Part shown: positions 32,301-41,302 of the stretch, piece after piece
How the letters are laid out: each line of letters starts with the position of its first letter
How positions within the stretch are numbered: the first letter of the stretch is position 1
DNA from: Symsagittifera roscoffensis
Lineage: Eukaryota; Xenacoelomorpha; Acoela; Convolutidae
Reading direction: 5' to 3'
Assembly (NCBI RefSeq): GCF_963678635.1
Contig: NC_087063.1
Location: 73,987,617-74,051,616 of the forward strand
Length of the DNA stretch: 64,000 nucleotides
Position numbers and translations under genes: made by a program
The notes under the pieces: generated by a model
Seen by the model: only the letters and a program-made list of their open reading frames with translations
Database searches by the model: none
Told to the model about the DNA's origin: nothing

Positions 32301-35300
32301 TATCATAGGTCTCGACGGAGTGACAATTGAGAGCGTGATCAAGTTTGTGAAGTTGGCCTACTGCTACGAACAGTGGGATCCTCTCATCGCTATCTTGGAA
32401 CCCACCATACGTCTACTAGAGGTATAAAGGAACAACTCATCTTTCGACTGTCCAAAAGTTTTTTTTTCGAGACTATAGGATTGAACAAATATGAACAACA
32501 GCTCCTGATATTTAATTCTGAAAATTCCCCAAATGGAAAAATTCCCCTTCATGGTTATGGAAAATTAAGTCGCAAAATGCAGCAGTGTTTCGATTCTGGC
32601 CAATTGGTGATTCATTTTCATCGTTTTCAGTCTGATGAGAGCTTTACTCCAAGCATTTCAGCTTTATTCTGTTCGAGAAAACCGTGTTGAAAGTTTCAGG
32701 GTGTTTTTCTTATTTATAGGTGGGGGTGATGTGCTTTGGAATTCAAAAAGTAAAAGATTTGCGACCAGTGAGGCTCGAACTCACGACCTTAAGATTATGA
32801 GACTTACGCGCTGCCGACTGCGCCATGGTCGCTTATAATTAATGTTCATTGCATTATTTAGAGCGGAGAAGCTCACGTAGCCGAATATGTGCACGAAGCC
32901 CAAACGCTTCGCATTATATCTGGTCTGGAACAGCTGCACGCGAATGCGAGGAAACATCGGAGGTTTCTGCTACTGCAGACGGAGAGTCAGGCCACCATAG
33001 AGAAGGAGGGAGGGGACATGCCTTCTACCTATCAGCTGAACAAACAAGGTCTGAACAGTTATTTTTTCTTCATATTTTACCCTGAGTAGAGAGTATGGGT
33101 CTTATTAGCGCAATACGTTTTGTCGCATTAGCGCACAGTTATTTCTTTCAAAGGTTTTCAAAAAGTCGCAGCAGCATTTCTCTTTAATTCTGGTTGGGAA
33201 TTTTTTTTATCTAATGGTTTCCCTATGGTATTATTTTACATCCAATTTGGGCTGACAAGCTCTAAAAACGTTCTGAATACGCCCTCGGGGCCAATATGTA
33301 TAAACTTAGAAAGAGTGCGAGCCGATAATACGCAACTTTCAGTCAAAACTATCCAAAAATGCTCTATGTCGACTTTTTCTTTAAATTTTTTTTCCGAAAA
33401 AACCGAAGAAAGTTAAAGAAATTCACCTAATTGGCGAGATTTTCCCATTTATTTATGTTATTGGTAGCTCATTAGTAACGAGACGCCAAAAAATTACTCA
33501 TCAGTAATAAGTGAGCCTCGATTGAGCCTTCTTTTAATGAATGTTTCGAGATTGAGTAGTATCCTTCGAAGTTAAACATCGGGTAATTCCACTGCATCAA
33601 AGTGGGAACCCCGAACACTTTGAAAAGTATCGTCCGATAAGTTTACTTCCATTTACTGACAATTTTTTTGGAAGAATCATGTGTAAACAATTGATCAAAT
33701 TTATCAAAAAAAAACATGAAAAGTTTTACCCTGAGCAGTTTGGATTCGAGCCAACAAAATCTTGTTCTCAAAATAATTTATAATTTTTTGGATTCATGAG
33801 AACATGCTACGACAGAGACAGTGCTATTCAAGCATGTATTTTTGACTTGAGAAACATTTTTGGCACAATATGTCATGATACCCTTTTGGCCAATTAGCGA
33901 GATATGGGCTTCGAGTTAATTTATGAACGAAATGCTTTTTTTTTCCAATTAACAAAGTGTTTAACAAAACTACTTGAAACACTTGATAGCTCGATTAATA
34001 CAACTTTCAATTTTCTTGGCATCTGCGACCATCTTGGCTTCAAGGGAACGACAACGCCTGGGACCCCAAAGGTCCTAGGTTCCAATAGGGGCACGACTTA
34101 GTTTTTTGTTTTTCAAAATGATCTTATTCAGTTTCACAAATCTTGTCGGTCTATCTGTTTTGTAGGCTTAAAAGCCTTTTTTCGGCTTAAAATTTTCATT
34201 TGGCTCAAATTATTATGGCTTATGTTTTATCAGCTAAGTAATCTAATTTTGCGTCATATCAAAGCAAAAAAATTGTTTGCCCCTCCCCTCGAAAGTACAA
34301 AAAAAGAAAACTCTTAGAATGTCAAAATTTTATTGCTCAAGTTTTTTTTCGGCACAACGGAAGTTCACCATGGTTTTGTTGGCTCAGTTACTGTTCGATA
34401 AATGTTTCTCAAAAACATTAACGCGGCACTATTATTGCCGGAAGTCTTTCCCTTAATTTGAAAATCATTCGAGACAAAGTAGTCAATTTATTTTTATTGT
34501 GGTGTTTACGAACTTTTTTGACTTTATTTTATGTGTTGGTGTTATGTTTATGGAGTATTGCATGTGTTGTAAAGCAGCTCCGCTTCACCTCTCTGTAATT
34601 TTATAATTAAAACGAAAATGCCAAATTCTACTTGAAAAAGAATTTTGTAATTTTTTAGACAGAAATAGCCTGTTTCTGTCTAAAAAATTGCGAAATTATT
34701 TTTCAAGTAGAATTTGGCATTTTTGTCCGTCATTGTAAAATATGCCAATTGGAAAACAATTTTGAAGGCAATTAACAAGAAAAACCCAAAAAAAAAATTA
34801 AAAAAAAGTTAATCTTTTTTTCCCTAAATTTTCATACAAGAACAAGTTACTGGGGAGGGGAGATTTGTAGGTGATGAAAAAGTACAACTCTTAGGTTGAA
34901 AAGTGTTCTTTTCAAAATTTGTTATACGAAGCTTTAAATAGCTACCATACCGTTCAGTACTGCACATTTGTTTCTGTGCAGATTTTTTTGAAAACTAAAT
35001 GACTAATACAGATCTTTTTCTCGGATACATTGAAAAGGGAGAATTGAAAGTCCAGATTATCTAAGTTAAGTTACCTAAGTTTTCTAATTCATATTTTTAG
35101 TGTAGTTCGCGCCAGATGCGATGAAAGGATCTAGGGCTATTTGAATGGCCCTCCCAATCAGAGTATTGACGTATACTGAACAAATTGTATAACTTATAAT
35201 CGTATAATCCGACTTTCGTATAACGTATAATCGTATGTTTTGACTTTCGCCAGAAGTGGCCCTCTTATTAATTCCATACTCGACTCTTAAAATTCAGCTT

Positions 35301-36217
35301 AAAATTCATAGTTTTTCAATATTTTATTAACCAGCCCTGATACGAGCAGTCTTGTTTAAACTTAATTGTGTTTGTGTTATTTAAGTCTATATTCAAAATT
35401 ATTACGATTGGTTTTTATTCGTTCAGCCAAAAATTCGAAAGGTAAGTTTCTTTTGTTCTGAGTTTGATTTTCCTCTATGATTACGGGTCAATTGTATCTC
35501 TTTTGAAAGGATAAATTGTCTTGCACACAACAAATTACGAAATGGCTCAAATCATTTGGAGCATAAAGACAGAAGCTTATACTAATTAATCAAATTTAGT
35601 GTTCTGCAAATATTTCAAAACGCGTGAAAATTTAAAGGAATTTGATCAAGGGACATTCTGTAATTTGGATATCGATCATGAGAAGTCCCCTCTTGAAATG
35701 CAACTTTTCTTTTTGAACAATCAAATGTAGCGTAAATGGTATGTCAAAACGAAGCTCAATTTTCTGGAAACCGTTCAGTTTTTTATAAATAATTTCTGGT
35801 TTCGATTTATTTGATTTGCTAAAGAAAATCGTGAAAATTGGGACAACTTGAAATTTTGGATACTAAAGTTTTTTTTACAGATCTCTCGAGAAAAATTTAT
35901 TGGAAACTAAACTCATAAGCTCAAAGGCATCATAAGCGGTTTAGTTACATGCATTTGATGAGTTAATCTAAATAGCTCATATGTATCGAACTTTCTTTTT
36001 TGGGGGTAATAATATCAAATTTGCACCACAATTGTGTTTGTGCTGGCCATGTGTTTCTATATTTGCTGCATTCTTGCGTTTTTTTTCAGTAAAGTTATCT
36101 TTGTTTGATTATGTTTGGTTTGCTTTGGTTTTAGCTGCGGCCTCTAAGAAGCCCGACACACTGGAAGACTGGCTAGAATTCTCAGCGATTCTCCTCAAAT
36201 GCTTAGACTACCCAAAG
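26307..36217 (+). CDS. CFAP54: CFAP54, cilia- and flagella-associated protein 54 (N-terminal exons 1-13)
   Basis: Exons: 26307-26482, 26581-26686, 26890-27030, 27111-27179, 27263-27365, 27440-27498, 27745-27888, 28337-28555, 31689-31890, 32107-32202, 32309-32421, 32862-33048, 36135-36217. All introns are GT-AG and the phases join without a stop into about 566 residues. Recognition rests on conserved CFAP54 N-terminal stretches such as LPKEYFIEKLMELGDLLC, ALEYLLWASCCLES, RYLTWRSTLYVAVCQCY and WPRTGTEKMLNEVFDGSAAQ. CFAP54 is a roughly 3000-residue protein of the axonemal central apparatus (C1d projection) needed for ciliary motility, so this is only the first fifth. The exon 3 donor (GTTCTA) is weak and chosen by protein continuity. 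After exon 13 a donor (GTATAG) leads into retrotransposons; later exons are not in the window. Confidence 0.9.
30638..31105. repeat. Tandem duplication of ~234 bp in CFAP54 intron 8
   Basis: The units at 30638 and 30872 both start GCCTATTTGAAG and share GCTACTTGCTTGAATAA, GACTGCTCGTATCAAA and GATTTTCGGCTGCCCGTAAA. The motif GACTGCTCGTATCA also occurs inverted at 31429-31443 and 35338-35351. No coding potential. Confidence 0.8.
32761..32832 (-). tRNA. tRNA-Met (CAT), elongator type
   Basis: The 72-nt reverse complement folds as a complete cloverleaf. The 7-bp acceptor stem is GCGACCA/TGGTCGC, the D arm is of GCGC...GCGC type, the anticodon loop is CTCATAA, the variable loop is AGGTC, and the T arm is GTGAG/CTCAC with loop TTCGAGC. 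Internal promoter boxes A (TGGCGCAGTCGG) and B (GAGTTCGAGCC) are present, and there is no intron. The T-T mismatch next to the anticodon loop also occurs in animal elongator tRNA-Met. It lies antisense in CFAP54 intron 11, 29 bp before exon 12. It is intact and probably functional. Confidence 0.93.
33560..33990 (+). pseudogene. Non-LTR RT fossil in CFAP54 intron 12
   Basis: The plus-strand reading gives IPLHQSGNPEHFEKYRPISL, then YPEQFGFEPTKSCSQNN, then after a stop FDLRNIFGTICHDTLLAN. These align in order with the RT finger and motif A region (YRPISLL, QFGF...KS, LDLSKAFDTV) of CR1/Jockey-type LINEs. Stops and shifts abound. It differs from both LINE families at 5.7-23.8 kb, so it is an older, separate insertion. 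Confidence 0.75.
34595..34745. repeat. Foldback (hairpin) element in CFAP54 intron 12
   Basis: Arms of about 57 bp (34610-34666 and 34671-34727) form an almost perfect inverted repeat around a loop of a few bases. For instance AAATTCTACTTGAAAAA on the left pairs with TTTTTCAAGTAGAATTT on the right. Weaker pairing extends outward to about 34595 and 34745. This fits a MITE-like or foldback element. I see no terminal duplication. Confidence 0.75.
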
Positions 36218-36677
36218 GTATAGTTTTTTGAACGCATTTGTGATTTTTCGAAAAAATTGAAGGTTTCAAAGTGATATGATCGAATTATTGTCACACCTCT
36301 GCTCACAATATTTGATCTCTTCAAACGGGCTCTCTCCTTACTGTAATTGGCAGGGGGACTTATTGAATGCCGGGCTCTAAATTCGATTCTTTGTCTTTTG
36401 ATAAGTCCTATTTAAAGAAGGGGGACTTCGTTGCATAGGAGGTTTATGGAGAGGCTACTGATAGGTTAACAAATTTGATTCTTGCACTTTGATAGGTTAA
36501 CAAATTTGATTCTTGCAAATTTGAGACTGATAGGTTAACAAATTTGAAAACAGATACAAATCTGGAACCTGATCTAAACTACATTTTATGATTGGATAAA
36601 TTAGATATTTTACCACTGTAAAGTATTTAATATTAACCAATCATGATCCATCTAACTAACAACCCACTTATTTGTAA
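36218..36677. other. Intron 13 start, with a short tandem repeat
   Basis: Sequence after the exon 13 donor has no gene. At 36459-36547 a ~28-30-bp unit (TGATAGGTTAACAAATTTGA) is repeated three times, with the last copy partial. The left boundary of Gypsy element A lies somewhere between here and 37080, but no LTR pair was found. Confidence 0.5.
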
Positions 36678-36705
36678 GTGCTGAAATTACTTGTAATTTC
36701 AGCAC
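36678..36705. repeat. Perfect 12-bp-stem hairpin
   Basis: GTGCTGAAATTA and TAATTTCAGCAC flank a 4-nt loop. It lies near the presumed left edge of Gypsy element A and could be a terminator-like or LTR-edge structure. No function can be shown. Confidence 0.5.
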
Positions 36706-38214
36706 CAGAGAGATTTGAATTTAACTTAGAAATTAGTTGACTCTCCAAGAAGACTTCAGCAGCCGCAATAAACCAGTATACCCTAGATCTATTGAGCCTA
36801 GCAGAGACTAGTTAAACAACCTGAGACTAGATAGTATAAGAGTAAGATTAGGATTGGTATTAGACTAAGAAGTTGCACGAATCTATCCGGCCGAAAATAA
36901 GATAGCGTGACGAGCAGACGGTGTACCCTATCCGAAATTACTCTATGAGTTATACACTTCGGTCCTAACTCATCTGGTGCGACCATAAGTCTCGAACAAG
37001 ACCTTAATAGCTTAGAATTAACCAAAAATAGATTAGAATTTAGACAAAACATTTTTAAAACGACGATAATTTAATCGAAATGTCTCTACGACTCAATAGA
37101 TCAAAGCCAATATTCCGAACGATAAGAGAACTACCCGGAATTGCAAGAAGACCTCGAACCAGAGACGACATACGACAAAGTAGAAACTTACCATATAGTT
37201 ATATGATAGTTTGGCAAAAGCCAACACAAACTTTTGTATTTAGAATACTACTAGCAATGAATTTAGATTTTCATTTGCAAACATAAAATCTTGAAGTCAA
37301 TCTTCAAAATCATTTCAGGCGCTAAACAAAATTATTAATATACAATAACGATTGATAAAAAGATCTCAGATCGTTTTCCTAAATTCTGCAGTAATATACA
37401 AAATATGTTTGAAAAATATTTATTGAAAAATCAAAATAAAAATTAGTAGCATGACAATAAATGGTTAAGTAATCATAAATCATCCTGTTGTTCCAGCTTC
37501 ATCACCTAAACATAACAGCATTCATAAGCTCACTAATATCATAAAAACACTAAATCTTTTCTCTACATAAATTTAAATCATTTTAAACTTAAATTCACTT
37601 AAATTTAAAATCAGATCATCAAGGCTCATCCTTGGATCTTAAATCATTTTCTATTTAATTAAATTTAAAACTTGATCATCAAGGCCTATCCTTGGATCAA
37701 AAAGAACAATTTTGTTCTCCCCCACCCACTTAGCTAGTGTCTAACGACCTCAAACGTCGATTCACTATCCAACCCTTTCTAAAAACCCAGGACTAACAGA
37801 AATTTTTGAACAAAACTAATCATTCAAATTAGGATAAACAGTGAAGAACTTCGGTTATTCATCCTTCACTTGATCCCCCCTCTTACCAGACCCAGGATAA
37901 ATCTTAGACTTAGTAAGTTTAAAATAGTATCTAACGAACTACTCGCGTTCTAATTATACCTGAACCTTGTGGATCGATTTACTATTCTCCAACCCTGAAC
38001 ACAATCACTACCCTTAAGTAAGATTAAGTAAGTTAACACCTTAGCTTATACTAGCCACGAGAAAGTATAAAATCATTCTTCGGAATCGATATACTTTTCT
38101 CCCCAACCCTGAACAAATAGACCCAGGTTAGGCTAACCAAAAAATCGTAAGGACTAACAGTCTAAGAAAATAGAAAAAATTTAACAACCTTTTGCATCCG
38201 TCATCCTAAACCTT
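36706..38214 (+). other. Leader region of Gypsy element A
   Basis: No convincing gene. Two tandem copies of a ~60-bp unit, each ending GATCATCAAGGC..ATCCTTGGATC, occupy about 37577-37698. Further on, phrases like CCCAGGACTAACAG and CCAACCCTGAACA recur in varied form. This could contain the 5' LTR and leader, but a primer-binding site was not identified. Confidence 0.4.
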
Positions 38215-38682
38215 ATGTCATTTAAAAACCTAGGAAATAAACAAACAATCGTTTTACACAATTGTGAAATAGATAACAAAAAATACGATCTTGTAATCAC
38301 ACCTCATACACAAACAGTTGGATACATTAGAACAAAACGACAAACACTAAAAAGAAAAATAATAACCAAACAAACACAAATAACACGAAAAAGATTTTCA
38401 AAAAACCGAAACGCATTTTCAGAATCAGAAACCAGCAGTTTAGACGAACTTTATAAATTAAAAGAATCTATAGATAAAAATTGCCCCATTCACGATCAAT
38501 TATATTTTTCCGACTCAGAAACAACTTCAAGTTCATCAAAAAGAGGAAAAAGAAGAATAAAAAAACAATATAAACACAAACCAGTACACTTATACAATTG
38601 GAATCAACCAATTAGACACATCGATAATTACATATTACCAGTCATCAAACGAAAAAATGAGCTCAACACACACCCCAGGTGA
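38215..38682 (+). CDS. Small basic ORF upstream of gag, element A
   Basis: This 155-codon frame begins at ATG 38215 and overlaps the next ORF by 26 bp in a different frame. The product is lysine/arginine-rich with a serine-rich middle (SDSETTSSSSKRGKRRIKK). No known domain. The overlap suggests translational coupling or a frameshifted part of an originally longer Gag. I do not recognise it and cannot tell whether it is expressed. Confidence 0.4.
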   Translation: MSFKNLGNKQTIVLHNCEIDNKKYDLVITPHTQTVGYIRTKRQTLKRKIITKQTQITRKRFSKNRNAFSESETSSLDELYKLKESIDKNCPIHDQLYFSDSETTSSSSKRGKRRIKKQYKHKPVHLYNWNQPIRHIDNYILPVIKRKNELNTHPR

Positions 38683-40333
38683 AGAAAGTCCAGATGATGA
38701 TGATATCTTCCCCTTTATCGTAGATGCAACCACTGATAGAGGACTGCACATATTTTGCAAAAATTTACTCTTAAATTTGTTTGAACCCGGAATCAGTCCA
38801 TGTAAAACAGAGTTCCCAGATGTAAAAATCAAAAGACAAATTATCGATCACTATTTGAAAGATATATGCAACTTAACACAACAATACGGAATCTACTCCA
38901 TACAATTCAGCTCACCAAACCAGAATCACAGCAAATATGTAATTCAAACAGACTACCTTGATTTAGAATTCTCAAAAGTATTCTCAGAATATATAAAAAG
39001 CATACAATATCATTACTCACAAAGAGCAAACTCCATATTCACCAATGAAGTTTTTGCAATAATATATAGTTATATCTCGATATTAGAAAACGAAATCCCA
39101 ATCTCAAATGTCTCACCGACAGAAACATCTAAACATATAAGAGTACGACATGAAATCACACTACTCTCTAGTTTTCTAAATATAATTAAAGAAAATTTCT
39201 CTAAAGATGATGTTTCACAACATACAAAACATGACTTACAAAAAATCTTGGCATGGTTTATAATAGATTATTTCACACATAATCTAGATTTAATTTCACA
39301 AGCGAGAAAAAATTTTAGACCTCAAAACTCAAACGATGATACTGCCATCACAGAACAGTCAGACTATGTTTGGGACCCCGAATGGTCTCATCCCGCATTC
39401 ATAAACTTCCCACAATCAATCTCAAGTCAAGCAATAAGTACGATATCTTATGTAAGAGATTATGTAAGAGTAATACCATTAACCATTGATGCAACACCAT
39501 TAAACTATAATAGATTTTTACCTGATATGCAAAATAATAGTTTAAACTCCACAGTCATACACAATGAAAACCTCAATGGAACTAGAAATCTCACCCAACA
39601 AGATATCCAGACACCATCACACTTCATAAATGAAGAAATCGTACACACAACAACTACACAACAAAGTATTTCACCGATACGTCCAAATTTAACAACACCA
39701 AGAAATACAAACCCTTCACAAACACAGGTAACCTTACAATCAACCGTTAAACCTTCGGTTGCCCCAAAATATTCACACATGGATTATCAAACATACAGAC
39801 CCATGACAATACCGTCAAAAACACGTAAAACGTTCACTAGAAACAATTTTGCAGAACATAATTATAATTACACACATCCATCAAAAACAAATTATCCCCC
39901 ACGAAAAAATTTTAATAACTATACAAGATCTCGAAACTGGGATAACCCAATGGCACAAACTAATTCAGTAAATTTTCAAACAAATTTACATCCTTCACAG
40001 GATCGTAGTGAAAACTATCCATTTTTTCAACAAAATAAAAATAAAAAACAAACATCTTATCAAATGGATTACTTATCCTCAGATGATGATTTTTTACAAC
40101 CAGATATATTTGCACCATATAATCAAGAATATCGTGGACAAGGAGTACAGAAACCACATACAAATCATAGAATTTTTTCTCCACAACCGATAGATACACA
40201 AAATCAACAACCAATTCAGCAACAAAACCCAATTAATACACAATATTTTCAACCAATTCAGCAACAAAACCCAATGATCACACACTCGTATCAACCGACA
40301 CAAATGCAAAATGAAATACCACTCCCATATTAA
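38657..40333 (+). CDS. Gag-like N-terminal part, element A
   Basis: The 558-codon frame starts with an acidic stretch (ESPDDDDIFPF), then a possibly globular region of about 230 residues, then a long low-complexity Asn/Gln/Thr/Pro-rich tail with near-repeats of QPIQQQNP. It ends at TAA 40331-40333. Beyond that stop the same frame stays open and enters the gag core ORF at 40382. The two ORFs are therefore probably one Gag interrupted by a nonsense mutation, though a natural stop followed by reinitiation cannot be excluded. Confidence 0.55.
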   Translation: MSSTHTPGEESPDDDDIFPFIVDATTDRGLHIFCKNLLLNLFEPGISPCKTEFPDVKIKRQIIDHYLKDICNLTQQYGIYSIQFSSPNQNHSKYVIQTDYLDLEFSKVFSEYIKSIQYHYSQRANSIFTNEVFAIIYSYISILENEIPISNVSPTETSKHIRVRHEITLLSSFLNIIKENFSKDDVSQHTKHDLQKILAWFIIDYFTHNLDLISQARKNFRPQNSNDDTAITEQSDYVWDPEWSHPAFINFPQSISSQAISTISYVRDYVRVIPLTIDATPLNYNRFLPDMQNNSLNSTVIHNENLNGTRNLTQQDIQTPSHFINEEIVHTTTTQQSISPIRPNLTTPRNTNPSQTQVTLQSTVKPSVAPKYSHMDYQTYRPMTIPSKTRKTFTRNNFAEHNYNYTHPSKTNYPPRKNFNNYTRSRNWDNPMAQTNSVNFQTNLHPSQDRSENYPFFQQNKNKKQTSYQMDYLSSDDDFLQPDIFAPYNQEYRGQGVQKPHTNHRIFSPQPIDTQNQQPIQQQNPINTQYFQPIQQQNPMITHSYQPTQMQNEIPLPY

Positions 40334-40381
40334 CTTCAACAACACGAAATAACAAGAAATCAACTTTCAAATTTTTCTCAA

Positions 40382-41302
40382 ATGCCAAATGCAGCAGATT
40401 CATTACAAATGACAATGAATCCATACCTTATGGGTGGATCATCAATAACATCAAATAAACCTTTAATGGTATTCACAGGAACAGACCCTGAATATTCTGT
40501 AGAAGACTATTTAAATGCAGTAACAGCAAATTTGATTTTAAATATAGTACCTGAACCAATTAATACGCCACTACATCAAAACTGGATACATCGACGCACA
40601 GCGTTGATACAAACAACTTTAGACGGCGCAGCCCAAAAATGGTTTTCAGTATTGCCTCTAGAAATAAAATCACATTGGAAAAGGTTTACACAAGAATTTT
40701 CAAAAATGTTTGACTCCGAAAGAAACAAACAACAACAAAGAGTTTTATGTAATGAAATTCGCAGATTACCAAATGGAACCATCAAGCAATTAGCAGTACG
40801 CATCGAAACACTAGTTCGAAAAGCATATTCATTAAATACACATGACTATAAAAACACAAAGATGACAGAAATCCTAATGATGACCTTAACACCGCAATTA
40901 AGAAAAATAGCAATAAAAAAGAGAGCATCCCATCCTTCTTCAATTCGAGAACCCGATTTAGATTTTCGAAAACTAGTAGACAAACTAGAACAAGCAGAAA
41001 TCACAATGAAACTCGAAGAAACAGAAAATCTGAAATTACAATATGTTAACCGAATCGAAACAAATACCACAAGTATCAACAATATACAGGAATCAGATAC
41101 AGACCTCGTTGAAAAAATCACTGAAATACTCAATATTTACGAAAAACACCCAAACTTTAAAGGCAAACCATCTTTCAAAAAATGGTGTAATTATTGCCGA
41201 CGATACGGAATAGTATTTCTGAATGTAGACAAAAACAGCAAGACAATCAAAATAAACCTCAAAAATATAAAGAACCAAATAAATCATTCTATCAATACAT
41301 GA
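40382..41302 (+). CDS. Gag core (retrotransposon capsid-like), element A
   Basis: A 306-codon frame with the retrotransposon-Gag pattern: WIHRRTALIQTTLDGAAQKW, then HWKRFTQEFSKMF and LPNGTIKQLAVRIETLVRKA. It ends in the first half of a CCHC zinc knuckle (CNYCRRYG). A one-base loss near 41209 then shifts reading: the rest of the knuckle is encoded in the next frame, which continues into pol. Capsid proteins of this type form virus-like particles and bind element RNA. Confidence 0.75.
   Translation: MPNAADSLQMTMNPYLMGGSSITSNKPLMVFTGTDPEYSVEDYLNAVTANLILNIVPEPINTPLHQNWIHRRTALIQTTLDGAAQKWFSVLPLEIKSHWKRFTQEFSKMFDSERNKQQQRVLCNEIRRLPNGTIKQLAVRIETLVRKAYSLNTHDYKNTKMTEILMMTLTPQLRKIAIKKRASHPSSIREPDLDFRKLVDKLEQAEITMKLEETENLKLQYVNRIETNTTSINNIQESDTDLVEKITEILNIYEKHPNFKGKPSFKKWCNYCRRYGIVFLNVDKNSKTIKINLKNIKNQINHSINT

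Noticed and set aside
33540-33620. Possible 5S rRNA-like sequence (TTCGAAGTTAAACATCGGG)
   Set aside because: Only a short patch resembles 5S rRNA; the following bases read clearly as an RT fossil, and no full 5S fold or internal promoter is present.
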